Source of the DNA: Posidonia oceanica
Taxonomy: Eukaryota > Streptophyta > Magnoliopsida > Alismatales > Posidoniaceae
Assembly (NCBI GenBank): GCA_037176725.1
Contig: JAZBRS010000057.1
Coordinates: 85,209,501 to 85,273,500, forward strand
DNA: 64,000 nt
Reading direction: 5' to 3'
The notes beneath the pieces were generated by a model that searched no databases, was not told the origin of the DNA, and saw only the letters and a list, made by a program, of their open reading frames with translations. Shown piece after piece: positions 11,145-24,110 of the stretch (its first letter is position 1; every line of letters starts with the position of its first letter). The translations under genes were made by a program, and so were the position numbers.

Positions 11145-13586
11145 TATAGACACCTCATTTTGACACCACTCGCAGGTGGATTTCTCCCGAAGAGGCTCGC
11201 TTCAGGCGCGACGAAGCAATACACGATCACATCCCCAAAACTAGCCCAAAAACCCACATAATCAGCCTAAACCTAGCCAAACACCTCAAACCTACCCAAA
11301 ACCATCACACCACTAGCCCTCACAAGCCCAAGCCTACTTGGTGGCCCAGCGTCTGGTGAACAGGCCCAGAATCCGCTGCGACAGCCTCAGTCTGGCCCAT
11401 GCGTGTATTACATGCACGTATTGTATGCGCGTATTGCATGCACGGTTACCCTGGGTCAGTAGCTGTCGCAGGCTGCTCGAGCTCGCTGTGCACTAGCCAC
11501 GATCGACTCGAGCTCAGACTCCGGCGCATCCCTTGCACAACTTGGTCACCAGGCTTGAGCCAGAAGCCATCTCCACCCCGGGCTCCACCCTCTCGTGCAC
11601 CTAGCCACCTATGCAAGTCAACCCTCGCGCATGCGCCTGTGCACGGCCCTTGCAGCCCTCCATGCGTGGTACGTGTGCCCTTTCGGTGCTCTAGCACTGC
11701 ACGTCATCACCGCATGTCGCCCTACCACCCTGTGCCAACTCCCATGCACGCCACCTCTTGCATCGTCTCCTTTGTGCTGGCATTGACAAAACAAAACCAA
11801 CCACTCTCACCCTTCAACAAGGGGGATTTTTCAAACACACTCGACGGTTCTTCCCCGAGCTTCGACGGAACTATCACCCACTGACAACCTCCGCCACCTT
11901 CCTGGCTCCTTGGATCCTTACCTGGCCTTCCTCGCATTGCCCAGCAACTTCCGAGCGTCGCCACCACTGCAGCTCCCCTTTTCTTCCCTAACTCCAACCA
12001 CTCTCCACCATTTTCGGCCATCCAAAGCTCAACCCGTCACTGCCTAGCCTTCCTACCACAAGCCTGCCACCCCACAACCAAGCCCAAACACCCAGCAACG
12101 CCCCAATAGCCTCCAGCCTCCGCCTCCGTTGCTCTGAAGCCTTGACGACCCAGAGAAGCCTGCCGCAAACCACGTCGAGAGGATAGCCTGTTCCGGCCAC
12201 CCCTGCAGGTATACCTCCTACCCTTTAGTGTGGGAATACTACCCTCTAGCTTTGTTTGCTAGTTTTAGTGCGAATTGCATGACTTTTATGAGTTTTTAGC
12301 CCTGGTTTGCCATGGCCGGCGATGGGTTCGCTGCCCGCACGAGGCCACCGACCACTAAGTGCGTGGCTCGACCCATCTCGGCCACCTTTGCGTTTTTGGC
12401 CCTCCTTGCACCATTTTCATCCTCCCTCCTAGCCTCCAGTGGGAGCCCCACGCCGCCCGCGAGCCCACGGCCGTCTCCATGGTCGACCGGGCTCGAGGAC
12501 GCCGGCACGATAGGACAGTGGCAGGGAGGATCATCGGCCTTTCCATCTTGCTTGCATAGCATCTTTGCATGTTCCTCACTCCCTCCCGAAGCTCACCAAT
12601 GTTCCAGGTGGCGCCCCACGTGCTCCCGACCTCTCCCACGGCCAGCCAAGCCCAAGAGTCGCCAGCGTCGAACGGTGAGTTTGGGGAGGAGTGATTCTTG
12701 CACTATTTAGCACCTGTATTGCCTCGTCGTCCTCCCCTCACATCCCCTCAGGCCACCATGAGCCGTGGTAAGCTTTTAGAGGTCTCCGACCATTCCCATG
12801 GCCGCCGGATGTCCGAAATTCCGGCGAGGATCCAGCCGAGGTGGGGGAAACGACTCGAGCATCCATTTTGCATTCTGATTGCATGATTTTGTCCCCCGTA
12901 ATGCCATCTTGCTTTCCATATCATTAGTCACATGTTTTATATCGTTAGCATAGCAAAGTCGAGTGATGAAAGTTCACTAATTGGAGAGCAATCTGTTACG
13001 CGTATTGCATGCGCGTATTGGATGCACGTTTCCAGCAGAATCCAGACAGCAAATAGACCTGCCGTTTATCGCTTTATCACTCGATTTCTTAGCTTGCTTG
13101 CTACTGATCCGGCTTCCTAGCATGTTCTATCAGTCTTCCATAGCATCATGACATTAAACATCCATTTCTAGCATGTATCCTATAGCATTACGCATCTATT
13201 AGTGTGACATGGCATCTTTGGCATTAAGCATACATTAAGCGGCGTTATCGCCTGCATTGGCCATGCAAGCGAGTTAAGCCTAGAAAGACCGATTCTAGGT
13301 GCATGGGGGTACCTAACACCTTCCCCATGCATAGCAGGAGTCCTTACCCTTTCTTTGTCCCGTAATGACCATTTTGCCCTTATCCATTGGCATAAGTCAT
13401 ACTTTTTGCATCATAATCGCATGCATATCATTGTTTTCCTCGATTTTCCTCATCTTCCGACAATAGACTAGGTGGCGACTCCTTTTTCCTTCCTTTGCTT
13501 TTTTGCCATTTTTTGGTGTTTTCGAGTCAAGTTTCCTTCCTCGAATCCACCACTCATCAACGGCCCTCAGGGACGGTCATAAGGAC
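11145..13586 (+). repeat. 3' LTR of the outer Tat-like element (about 2.4 kb; right end approximate)
   Basis: It starts TATAGACACC, one base from the TGTAGACACC start of the solo LTR at 15723-46208 (read on the minus strand), immediately after a polypurine tract. It shares with that LTR a CCCAAAACC-rich early part and a later block (13268-13400) with CACCTTCCCCATGC and AGACCGATTCTAGG. It also shares TGGTTTTCGAG-like sequence and a TGGCGACTC motif (13473-13481) near the end. The right end lies near 13586, but no clear CA terminus or duplication is visible, so this boundary is uncertain. Scattered reading frames inside are not conserved and were not called. Confidence 0.7.
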
Positions 13587-14302
13587 ACTAATCATCTAAC
13601 AAAAAGAAAAGACAAAGGAGCTTTATAGTTTCCTTACCTGTCACATCGACTAATGTCACCCTTGTAAGCTCAAAACCATAAACTATCACACACTTAAGAA
13701 AGGGAAAGAAAACTAATCAGATTGATAGTATGATATTAGAATTTAAACAAAACCATCACTATTCAAGACTATTTCTAGTTTGTTCTCAAATAAGGCCTTT
13801 TGCTTTCATGTTAATAGATTGGTTTTCAACAATATGAAAAGAAGTTGCTCTACTTGATAAGGACATAGTAGTTGGTGCCTGATGTACACTACAGTCAATG
13901 AGTCAAATATTTCTAGCCTCGTAATCTAGGTTAAAATCACGTAAAAATATCATAACCATTCTTGGGAAGTCTAAAACATTTCAAATAGAAACTTCAGCAT
14001 GTTCCTAATCTTTAGTTTCAACTAAGTGTTGTAAATATGAATTAAAAGGCACCAATCCCAGGATATTCGAATCAGTATGTTATGCATGAGGTTGAATTCC
14101 AACTTAGAAACATGCCAAACTATTGACTCTAAACCTAACATCGAAACGATATCCATGTAACACCTAGTAACTTTCCTCCACTCACTTAAAGACAAAGCTT
14201 CCAATTCTTGTCACAACCTCAAGAATAATATAAATGAATTGGACTATGAAAAATAGAATCTAAAATCTATTTTAATGACAAAGAAACATCTAATTATCTA
14301 AT
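13587..14302. other. AT-rich intergenic stretch, nothing recognised
   Basis: I see no long reading frame, tandem repeat or terminal-repeat structure here. It may contain intron or 3' flank of the exon-like fragments that follow on the minus strand. Confidence 0.5.
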
Positions 14303-15548
14303 CTAGATCCAAAGATGTGCCAACCAATACTTTTCCCACACCTTCCTCGGATGCTTTTTTAGGAGTGAGTGCATTGTTGAACTATCCAATTCTACCTTAA
14401 CCTAACAGGTTAAGCTAATAGTCCTACCCTTATAATCTCATTAAATTTTAAAATGATTTAAAATAGGCACCCAACAGGCTTCCTTGGTTTATTAGATCAT
14501 AATGATAGCACTTTTCGTGCATATGTGCATTTTAATACAATTTCAATTTTACTATTTTCTGATTTACGAAATAAAACTTACTGTAGTAAAATTCTTGCAG
14601 CTTCTTTGCACTCTGCAACTTGATTGTTGTATCCAGGGTTATTCAGCAAAGAATGTTTCATTCTAGAAAATGCCAATAGTATATTGTATCCATCTTGTTT
14701 GGTTGGTTGGTTTCCATGTAACTTTGGAGACTGGATAAGTATGTGCTCTTTGGTCTATTAAGGAGAACCACAAACAGAAACAAAAGATCAAGTCAATAAA
14801 TTCTTAGAAATGCATTATTGTATTTATCAAATTTTGCAATGTTACACAGTTATTTCTGATACAGAAAAAAATTGATTTCGGACATTACATTAAGTTTTAA
14901 AGCAAGTTGCAGAAGGAACAGATGAAGTAACATAAGATGATACCTATTGGCCTTTGTCAGATGAAGTAGCATAAGATGATAACAAGTGAAACCTAAAATA
15001 TATAATAGGGAAGGAATGAGAAATATAATGAAAAAAACATGCATATCATCATATACAAATAGAAAAGACATACCAAGTAGAAGTGTTTGCCGGAGGATGA
15101 ATGAATGATTTTTCATACAAAGCTGCCGTAGAAGTAGCGGCTTGGAGCCGAATCTGAAGCTAGCTCAGATTATTGGAAGATGCCTGGCCATCATGAACCT
15201 GAGTAGACGCATCTGGTGCCTGTGATCCTTCAACACAGTAATAATCCATTGATCAAAATTTAAAATAGTACGTATTAAAAATGAATATTCAAATCTCACA
15301 AAATTATAGAATACAAAAAAAATCATTGATAACATCACAGTTTCCACAAACAACCTTACGAATGACATAGAACTGAGGATCTACAGTACAAACTCCCAAA
15401 GTTATTGAGTAAATTTCATTCCATAACAAAAAAGACTGTATTATATGTGAACGAAGTAGGTCACTTACCAAGCTAACGATGGCTAGCTGGTATTCCATGT
15501 GGATGTCCAGTTGCAGCGGAGCCACCATCATGGGGGATAACTACAGAC
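14303..15548 (-). pseudogene. Exon-like fragments of an unrecognised multi-exon gene, apparently decayed
   Basis: Read on the minus strand, four blocks have open frames and splice-like borders. They are 15548-15469 (acceptor GCAG, donor GTAAGT), 15227-15074 (acceptor AAG, donor GTATGT), 14754-14582 (acceptor AATAG, donor GTAAGT) and 14381-14303 (ending in TAG). The third reads cleanly through 57 codons, including KLHGNQPTKQDGYN and FSRMKHSLLNNPGYN. The last reads TPKKASEEGVGKVLVG and ends DLD-stop. The first two blocks each contain a TAG in the best frame, and the phase joining the last two does not work with canonical GT-AG. I do not recognise the protein. It is either a decayed gene piece or a real gene whose exons I have placed imperfectly. 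Confidence 0.35.
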
Positions 15549-15722
15549 CTGCAAGTCAGACATGTGTGCTATCTCTCTAACCATGATCGCTTCTGTTTTG
15601 ATAACAAATACATTTGAATCATGATATGGTATCAAAAATATAAAAAAAACCAAAAGTGTCATAATGAAAATTATTCAATAACATATTAGTGAATATTTAC
15701 AATGAGAACTTATTATTATTAT

Positions 15723-16627
15723 TGTGACCATGCCAGTGATGGGGGAGGTATGCGCAACTGAAGAGAGCCAACGCACACACCGATAAGGTCACGACGGAGT
15801 GGTGAATCCAAGGAGAACTCGACTCGAAAACACCAGATGTGAAAAACAAAGGATAAGACAAAAAGGGAGTCGCCACCTAGTCTATTTAATCGGAAAGACG
15901 AGAAAAACCGAATGCAAAACATGACTATGCATGCAATGTTGAAAAGGATGATGATCCATGCCAATGGATGAGACACAATGATCATTGCGGCCCAAAGAAA
16001 GGGTAAGGACTTCTATTACGCATGGGGAAGGTGTGAGGCACCCCCATGTGCCCGATGAGTCGGTCTTTCTAGGCTTATTCACTCGCATGTGTGGCTAATG
16101 TCAGCAATTGAATGCCAATTAGTGTACACCCACGGGCGATAAATGCCATGTCTTGCAAATATGATGTATGCTTTAATGCATGCCTAAATGTCATGATGCA
16201 TGTAGAAATCATGTGAAAAAAACATATCTGGATGTGGTAAATCAAGATCATGCGATAAAACATGCAATCTAAACGCTTAGCAGCGCTGTCAATGTTCTGA
16301 ACTAGGCACTCGCGCCAGTAAGTTGCGGTGGAACTATCTGCTAGGGATGTCCGCTGGATCATCGCACCTCAGTTCAATGGAACTCCAAACAATAAGCATC
16401 ACTGCCCTAATGGATGCAAGCTGGAATCAAAATGTCCATAAAAACATGCAATGCAAGCAGAAACATGCAGAGGGATAAATCCAGAAACAGAGTAACTAAA
16501 ACCAAACACCAAGTGAAGCAAATCAATGCTCTGTTCACTATTTTGGACTGAATCTGGCAATCTGCACCAATAAACCATGCCAATAACCCGTGCAAGCTAC
16601 CTGCGTCGAGAAGAAGCGCTTCACACC
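15723..16627 (-). repeat. Solo LTR of a Tat-like family, part 1 (3' portion in element sense)
   Basis: On the minus strand this is the 3' end of an LTR whose 5' part lies at 44504-46208; the 27.9-kb element separates them. The outer flanks are ATTAT (15718-15722) and ATTAT (46209-46213). This supports a 5-bp duplication around a solo LTR of about 2.6 kb, although the surrounding ATT repeats weaken the test. It carries the block shared with the other Tat-type LTRs (about 15975-16080) and a TGGCGACTC motif (revcomp, 15867-15875). Bases 16623-16627 are the ACACC duplication of the inserted element. Confidence 0.75.
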
Positions 16628-19600
16628 TGTAGTAATCCCAATCGGAATCAGGCTTACTATTAACAGCGATTGATCCGAGGAAGAGGCTCAACTCGAAAAC
16701 ACTTAAAATCGAGGAGAAAAAGGAAGATAAGACAAATCAGAGTCGCCACCATGTCTATTAACGGGAGACAAGGAAAATCGGGGGAAATGCGCGAATTAAC
16801 GCGCAAAACCAAGCAAGAAATGCAAAGCAAAGCAATGCAAGGGAAAACGAATGCAAATGAATGCAAATGAGATGACTCTAGCCTAGGATAAGGGCAATAT
16901 GGTCATTGCGGGCCAAAAGACTGGGCAAGGACTCCTGTTACGCGCGAGGAAGGTGTTAGGCACCCCCGACACGCCCGAGAATCGGTCTTTCTAGGCTTAC
17001 GCTCGCATACGCAGGGAAATGCAGATCTGAATGCCTATGCGCCTATGAATGCCTAAATGAATGCTCAAGGTGTGCTCTAAGTGGAAGGATGCAAAGCAAG
17101 TAAGTAAACGTGTTGTCTAAGTGCTCAGCTACGCTATCTGTGTTCCGAACCGGGCGAAACCCAGCTCGTGAGAACTCCAGGCAGTAAGCATCACAGCCCT
17201 ATATGCGAATGCAGGCGAAAAAGCAAAACAACGGCAAAACCATGCAATGCGATCGACATGCAAGAGAAAACGACGTAAAACATGCAAAACAAGGCAAGAA
17301 ACAAGAACGGCACGCAAAACGGAGCAAAAAGACAAGATCGGCACACAAAAAGAGCGAGAAAGCAAGGCGGCATGCAAAACGGTGCAAGAAAACAAGACGA
17401 GGCGGGCACACAAAATGGTGCCAAAACGAAAGCGAGCGCGCAAAACAACGCAAAAGCAAAGCAGGCACGCAAAACGGTGCCAAAGACGAGAGCAGGCACG
17501 CAAAACGATGCCAAAAGCGGAGAGGGCACGCAAAACGGTGCCAAAAACGGAGAGGGCACGCAAAACGGTGCCAAAAACGAAGCGGGCATGCAAAACGGTG
17601 CCAAAAACAGAGCGGGCACGCAAAACGGTGCCAAAAACAGAGTGGGCACGCAAAATGGTGCCAAAAGCAGAGCGGACACGCAAAACAGTGCCAAAAGCAG
17701 CGAGATAAAACCTCGGAAAAGCCGTGCGAATGCAAATGCAGGGAAAAGATCAGAAGAAGCTAAAGGAGAGGTAAAACAGCGCGTGTGTGAGAACAGACGC
17801 TGTTTAGGGCCACACAGAGTAGGTGTGAAGACCTACAAAGGGGAGAAGTGAGCAAATGGAGGGATTACCACTTTTTGGTGACCGTTTCCCACTAAACCGC
17901 CCCACGATGTGTCTCGCACGCTGCCCAAAGCTCGCGGCGCGATCGGATCGTGGAAAAGGGGGAAGAAGGTCGCAATAAGTGGTGAATCCACGGGAAACAC
18001 AACACAAAACCCTTGGGGAAACGCGAAACGGGGATCGGAATTGATAGACAAGAGGAGGAAGTCCTATTCTACATGCTCAAAGAGATAGAAAGCGAAAACG
18101 AGGCAAACAGTGCAAATGGCATGCAAATGAATGCGATGCAGGAGTTCAAGAGAACATACCTGGAAATCCTAGGGCCTGATCTGAAATCTGCTTGGTCCAT
18201 GCTGAAGAACGCTTCGCTGCGGTCGTCTGGGTAGCTTATTTGAGAAGATCCAACGGTCGGCTTGGAAGATATCGCAGCCTCAAGGCAGGAGGGCCAGAAC
18301 AGGGGAGAAGAACAGATCTAAGTGTTCAGGAGGTCCTAGGGGTGTGCAAATGGGTCCTCCCAGGTGAATGGGAGCTAAGGGGGCTTTAGTGTGTGCAAGA
18401 GATGCTAAGTGCAAGACTAAATGAATGCAAATGCGTGCAAGAGGCAAGGAAAGACAAGAAGGATGATCTTCAGAAAAACAGGAGTTTAAATGCTATTTAA
18501 AAAAGAAAAGGGGTTTAAATGCAAAGTTTTGAAAAGGATTGGGGCTTTCAGGCAGGGATTTTGAAAAAGAAAGAGTCTGGGGGCAATTTTGCAAAGGATA
18601 GGTTAAAAATGCAATATTTAAAGGTGGGTATGCATCAGGGGAGGGTTTGAAAGCAAATGGCAAGAGGAATGCAATTTTTAAAAACATCAGGGGCTAAAAT
18701 GTAATTTTTCCAGAAAATAGGGTTCTGGGGGGTCCGGGAATGCAAGTGGAGGGCCTACATGCAATTTTGCAAACATGGGAGCTAAAATGCGATTTTAAGG
18801 GCAAAACAGGCATTTTACATGATTTTATAATGATGCAAAGGACCAATGTGTCATTTTGAAATCATGCAAGGTCAAAAATGCAATTTTATATGCAAAATAT
18901 GCTCTAAAATCATGGTCTGTGGACTGACATGCAATTTTTAAAAGATGCAGGGGGAAAAATGCAATGTAATAAGCTAAAATGCATGCAAAATGACTACTGT
19001 GCATTTAAATGGACTTACATGCAAAATGAGAAAACAGAAGGTAAAATATGCAATGCAGCATGCAAAATACGAAAATAAACCCTAAGTTCTACAGTGCAGT
19101 GGACTAAGATGCAAAAATGACAAAAAACAGGGATCTGGGATGCAATATGATATGGCAAAGTTCATGCATTTAAATTAAATACTCTACTGCAGGACCTATA
19201 TGCAAAAATGAGAAAACAGGAGGTAAAATATGCAATGCATCAACCAGAAATTAAAATCAGAACCTAAGTTACTACAGTGCATGGGATGTAAATGCAAAAA
19301 CAGTAAAGCACAGGGATACAGAATGCAATATGATATGGTAAACTTGATGCATTTAAATTAAATGATCTACTATAGGACCGGAATGCAATAATGGAAAATA
19401 GAAGGGCTAAAACACAAATATTTATAACTAAACAGCACAGTAAATGGACTGGAATGTAAATACAGAAAAACAGAAACATTTATAGCAATTTAGCATGATT
19501 TTAAATTGAAAACAAAGCAGATTAAATGATGGAAGGACTGAAACGCAAAAATAACAGAACTTAGGCTAAACATGCAATATCTACTTAAAAACCATATAAA

Positions 19601-22600
19601 CACAAAAATAAGGCTACAGTGATTGCCGGCGGAGACGAGCACTGTAGCAGTGAGCTACCAGAGCTCGCGACCACTGGCACAGGGAGGCTGAGGGAGAGCT
19701 GATCGGCGGAGGCGGTGCTCCCGGAGCTAACGGAGGCAGGGCGGCGATCGGCGGAGGGCGACAGGGCCTGGAACACGCCGGAGCGCTCGCCGGAGGTCTG
19801 CAGGACTTCTGGAGCTTGGTCCGGCCGTTCGACGCAGCGAAGCTGCATTCTGAAGACCGGAGGAGCCTCCTGATGTCCGTGCGGAGCCGAGGGGATCGAC
19901 GGGGTCGAATTCCACTAGCTGGAGCGTCGTGACGTCCGGAGAACGTCGCCGGAGAAGATGATTTGACCGGAGAGCAGCATCGGAGCTGGAGGACCGGAGA
20001 TGCTATTCTAAGGGGCAGATAAGCAACAGGGCAAGGAAAGGAGGCTAAGGGAAGTGGAAGCTACCTTTTTCCACGTCTGAGGTGTCCTCCCGACGTCAGT
20101 GGTTCCAGAGGCTGCCGGCGGAGGTCATCCGGTCGCTGCGGTAGCTGTCGGCTGCTCGCGAGGGTTAGAGCTGCTTTAGAATGTTCTTCCGGTGCTTCCC
20201 AGACGTCCGGACGCGAGCTTCGGAGCTCAAGAAGAATTTGGCACTTTTGGGTTCTCAGAAAGGAACTAGAGGTGGGGGGGGGGCTGTTGCTGCTCGTCGG
20301 ACTGGATGGAGCCCTCCGGGAAGTTGCTGGGAGTTCGGGGAGTGGATCTGGATGGCTGAATTGGTTTTCTGGAGAGTGTGGAGGGAGTTTGCAGGTTGGG
20401 TTTGTTTCTGGTCAGTGGAGAAGATAGGTGTTTGTAGTGTTGTTCTCAGTCTGTGGTGGGTGGCTGGGCTGGAGGTCTGGTGTTTTGAGAAGGTGGATGC
20501 TTGGTGAATCTCTGGGTGGAGTTTGGCGGGCAGTAGTGGACTGGAGTGGAGGCAATTGTGAAAGGAGTTAGGTTGGGTTCTGTTGGTTTTCTGCGGGTGA
20601 TCTGAAGGTGCTTTATGTGGTGGAAAGGTTGGGAAATGCTGAAGGAAGATGGCTGGTTGCTGGGTGAGTTTGGGGGAGCAATTGGGAGAAGAATGGAGGC
20701 TGTGAAGGTTGCTGGATTTTAGGAAAAGAAGGAGAAGGATCTGCTGTGGATTTCAGAAGGGAAATGAGAGTGATTGGGTGAGGAATGCTCTGGAATCGGT
20801 GGTCTCTCTCCGGGAAGCCAAAGAACTCCCTCAGACACTCTCTTCTTGCTCTCTCTTTTCTGGAATTGGAAGGTGAAGAGGAGGAGAATGGAGGTCGCTC
20901 AGGCGGAAGAAAATGCAATGGAATTCTACTCTCTGGTTCGCTCTCTCTCAAGACGACGCAAAAGCCCTGAAGGAGGAAGGAGGAGCGGTTTTGTTCGAGC
21001 GGAAGCACTCGAATGCCACCGCAGGAGGCTGGCTTGGGAAGGTAAGTTTTGCAGGAGATGGGCGGCAACGGCAAGGCTGCTGGCAGCTGTGGCACAGAGC
21101 AATAGGCCGGCGAGAGGCACGGGCTAGGGGGCTGATGTGCCGAAAGGTGGAGCGAGGGCAGAGGAAGGGCTGCAACGGGCGGCTGGCTATGAGAGAGCGT
21201 GAGAGCAGAGGAAACGAGGACTGAAAATGGCAGACGGCCGCAGCAGAAGAGGAGGTACTGTGCGGAGGGAAGGAGGAAGAAGAGAACTGCGCTGTGGGCT
21301 GGGCCGCGAATTTGAAAAAAAGAAAGAAAAAAAGAAAAGAAGGAGAGGAGCGGGCTGAAGGGCCCATCGGAGAAAAATGGAAAGAAAATTGAGAAGAAAG
21401 AAAGAAAGAGAGGGAAAAGAGGAGAAATAAAATTAGAAAAATAAATTAAAAATAAGTAGAAATATTAGGGTGCTTGTGTTGTGAGTTAGGATTTTAATTA
21501 GATTTTTTAATGACTGTTTTGGGTTAAGTAGTGTGTTTTGGGCTTGATTAGGGTTTTAGGGTTTTGTTTTGTTCTTAATTTGTCTTCCATTTGATTAAAT
21601 GTTTGTTAAATCTTTTAAATTGTTTTTTTTTAAATTGTGTTTTTCTTGTTAAGCATTTTAGGATGTTAATTAGGATTTTTAGGATTTATTTTTATATTAA
21701 TTAGGATGGGTTTTGGGTTTCTCAGTTTTAGTCTTTTAGGTTTTCTCTTTCTTAAGTCTTTTGAATTAGGTTTTTTTATTTTTATTTGTTGATTTTTCTT
21801 GATGTTTTTTAATTGGGTTTCTCTTGTTTGATTAAGTTTTGTTAAATCTTTTTAATGTGTTTCTCATTTTCTTTTTAATTAAGTCCTTAGGTTGTTTTTC
21901 TTATGTTTGTTAGGTTAAGTCTTTTTCCTTCACTAATTGCTCATCTTAGTGTTTTTAATTGTTTTACTCCTTTTTAGGGTTTGTTTTTTAATTCTTTTGA
22001 TAGGGTTTTCACTTTTTGTGGGTTTTGATTTTATTTCAGTTTTTTCTTTGATTTTACAGTATTTTCTTTTAGTTTGTTTTGCATTTTTTAGTTTGTATGT
22101 TTGATTTTCTTTTTAGCTTGATTTAGTTAATTTTAAGTTTTTAATTGTTTGTTTAATGTTTTTTAATTATTTTTCTTAGAGTTCTGGTTTGTTTCCCTTA
22201 TGTTTTAGAGTTTTACAGATTTTTAGGGCTTTTTATTGATTTTAGCAAAAGAAAGAAAAGGAAAAGAGAAGGAGGAAGGAAATGGAAAAAGGGAGAAATA
22301 AAAGGGAAAGAGATGAGTTGGAGGAAAATGATTTTTTAAAATTCAGGGAAAATATTAAAAATAAAATAAAAATAGGAATAAGATAGAGAACGGGTAGAAG
22401 CACAAAGGGGGCCCATAGCCAGGCAAGAAAAAGAACAAGAGGGTGATGAAAGGAGAGATGATAACCAGGAGAGAGAGAGGAGAGAGAAAACGATAATCTT
22501 GGAGAGAGAAAACGATAATTCAAGCAAATGGAAGGCTTAGGAGTCTTGGAATGGGATGAAAATTGGGGAGTGGGTAGTCTAGGGTTTGAGGTGCTGGGTC

Positions 22601-22931
22601 TGAGGTTTTGGTTTGATTCTAAGAAGGTTTTGGAGGGGTTTTAAGGTGTAGAAAAATGGGAGTTTTACCTAGGTTTTCTAGGGTTTTTGGGAATGGTCTA
22701 GGTTTGAGATTTTCTAAGTTCTTGGGTAGGTTTTCTAAGTGGGTGTTGGTGGGTTTTCCTATGGATTTTGGTCAGGTTTTGAGCTTGGGAAGAGGGGTAA
22801 AGGCTTAGGTCAAGTTTGGCTAGTTTTGAAGGGTAAAGAAGAGGGTTAGGGTTTGGTTTGGTTTAGGTTTGAGTCCAGCAATCACTAGAAGGTCCCAAAT
22901 GGTCCAAGCCTGGCAAGATGGGGTGTCAACA
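16628..22931 (-). repeat. 3' LTR of the large Tat/Ogre-like element
   Basis: In element sense it starts TGTTGACACC (22931 downward) and ends GGATTACTACA (16628). On the + strand it runs as follows: a conserved block with AATCGGTCTTTCTAGGC (about 16980), a 30-bp tandem array (17401-17705), a region dense in ATGCAAAA-like words (18490-19600), a GC-rich segment (19620-21240), a polypurine stretch (21305-21440), a T/G-rich tract (21450-22240) and a further purine-rich part. No protein-coding gene is credible inside it; the many overlapping frames follow base composition. Confidence 0.93.
17401..17705 (-). repeat. 30-bp tandem repeat in the LTR, about ten copies
   Basis: Units read GGGCACGCAAAACGGTGCC followed by AAAAACGGAGA-like sequence, with a 30-bp period. 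The same array occurs at 38972-39276 in the other LTR with the same order of variants, so it predates the insertion. Because 30 is a multiple of three, stop-free frames persist in several registers and mimic proteins. Confidence 0.9.
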
Positions 22932-22945
22932 GATGCCCCTCCCTG
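22932..22945 (-). other. Polypurine tract of the large element
   Basis: In element sense CAGGGAGGGGCATC directly precedes the 3' LTR start TGTTGACACC. It is the expected primer for plus-strand cDNA synthesis and matches the tract of the outer element (11131-11144). Confidence 0.85.
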
Positions 22946-23473
22946 AGCAAGGTCAAGCGGAGCGAGGCCGCTGCTCAGGGTTGACAAGACACCCCATCTA
23001 ACCGGCGGAAGCAGCGGGTTGCTATGGGCGTGAGCTACTTATTCGGCGGATGCACCGAAAATCGTAGCCCGTTGCCGCGATGCAAAATGCAGGTGCAGAT
23101 GGATGAGATGCAATGTGTACAATGCATGCTAGTGCAGATGCAATGCAAATGTTAGTACAAAAGTTAGTGCAGCTAGAATAAATGCTGATGTCGTGCAAGT
23201 GATGCTGATGATGTTAGACTGGCATGCAATGCTAGCAATTGAGGGTGCAGAGATGATGCAAGAGAAATGCTGAAAAGGATGCGATGTGGCGCAAAGATCT
23301 GGCAGGGAGGCCAGACTTGCGTGACAAAGCAAGAGAAAAAAGGGTGCAGCTTGTCCCCGCCCGGGGAGCAAGCTAGCGAAAAAAAGGAGGAGTGCGAGGG
23401 GAGAGAGGCCAACTCTCCTATCGCGAGGGGATGCGAGACTTTGCCTTCCTGGGACGAGGTCACGCGAAGAAGG

Positions 23474-24110
23474 TGATAAGGTGACGGGCTTATCATCCGG
23501 ATAGTTTACGGTCCTATCAACCGGGAGTGATAGTTTAGGTTATCAGCCTGGAACGACAGTTTACGGTCCTGTCAACTGGAAGCAGTTGTGAGTGATAGTT
23601 ACTGGATATCAGCCATATAACATGGTTGTGTGGGATAGTTTACAGTCCTATCAACTGGAACGATAGTTTACAGACCTATCAACTGGCGGATAGTTTACAG
23701 ACCTATCAACTGGAAGCCACAAACCATGAGTGATAGTTACTGGGTATCAGCCGTATAATGCAAATGCCAGATAGTTTACAGTCCTATCAACTGGAACGAT
23801 AGTTTACAGACCTATCAACTGGCGGATAGTTTACAGACCTATCAACTGGCGATGGCATTTGCGAGGGACAGTTACTGGGTGTCAGCCATATAACATGATT
23901 GCACGTGATAGTTTACAGTCCTATCAACTGGAGCGATAGTTTACATTCCTATCAACTGGAACGATAGTTTACAGTCCTATCAACTGGCGGATAGTTTACA
24001 GACCTATCAACTGGCGATGGCATTTGCGAGGGACTGTTACTGGATGTCAGCCGTATAACACAACTGCGGGCCAACCATGGATCGGCCCAGATGATAGTTT
24101 AGGTTATCAG
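23474..24110 (-). repeat. 3' UTR tandem array A: 27-28 bp hairpin units in a higher-order pattern
   Basis: Units such as GATAGTTTACAGTCCTATC plus AACTGGAAC recur about 15 or more times. They are grouped with longer spacers containing GATAGTTACTGGGTATCAGCC into a higher-order repeat. Each unit has GATAG and CTATC arms that can pair. The array lies between the extra ORF and the polypurine tract. Confidence 0.88.

Noticed and set aside
17129..17851. Cysteine/phenylalanine-rich and lysine/glutamine-rich frames of up to 189 codons in the LTR
   Set aside because: They are produced by a 30-bp tandem repeat with no stops and occur in all registers.
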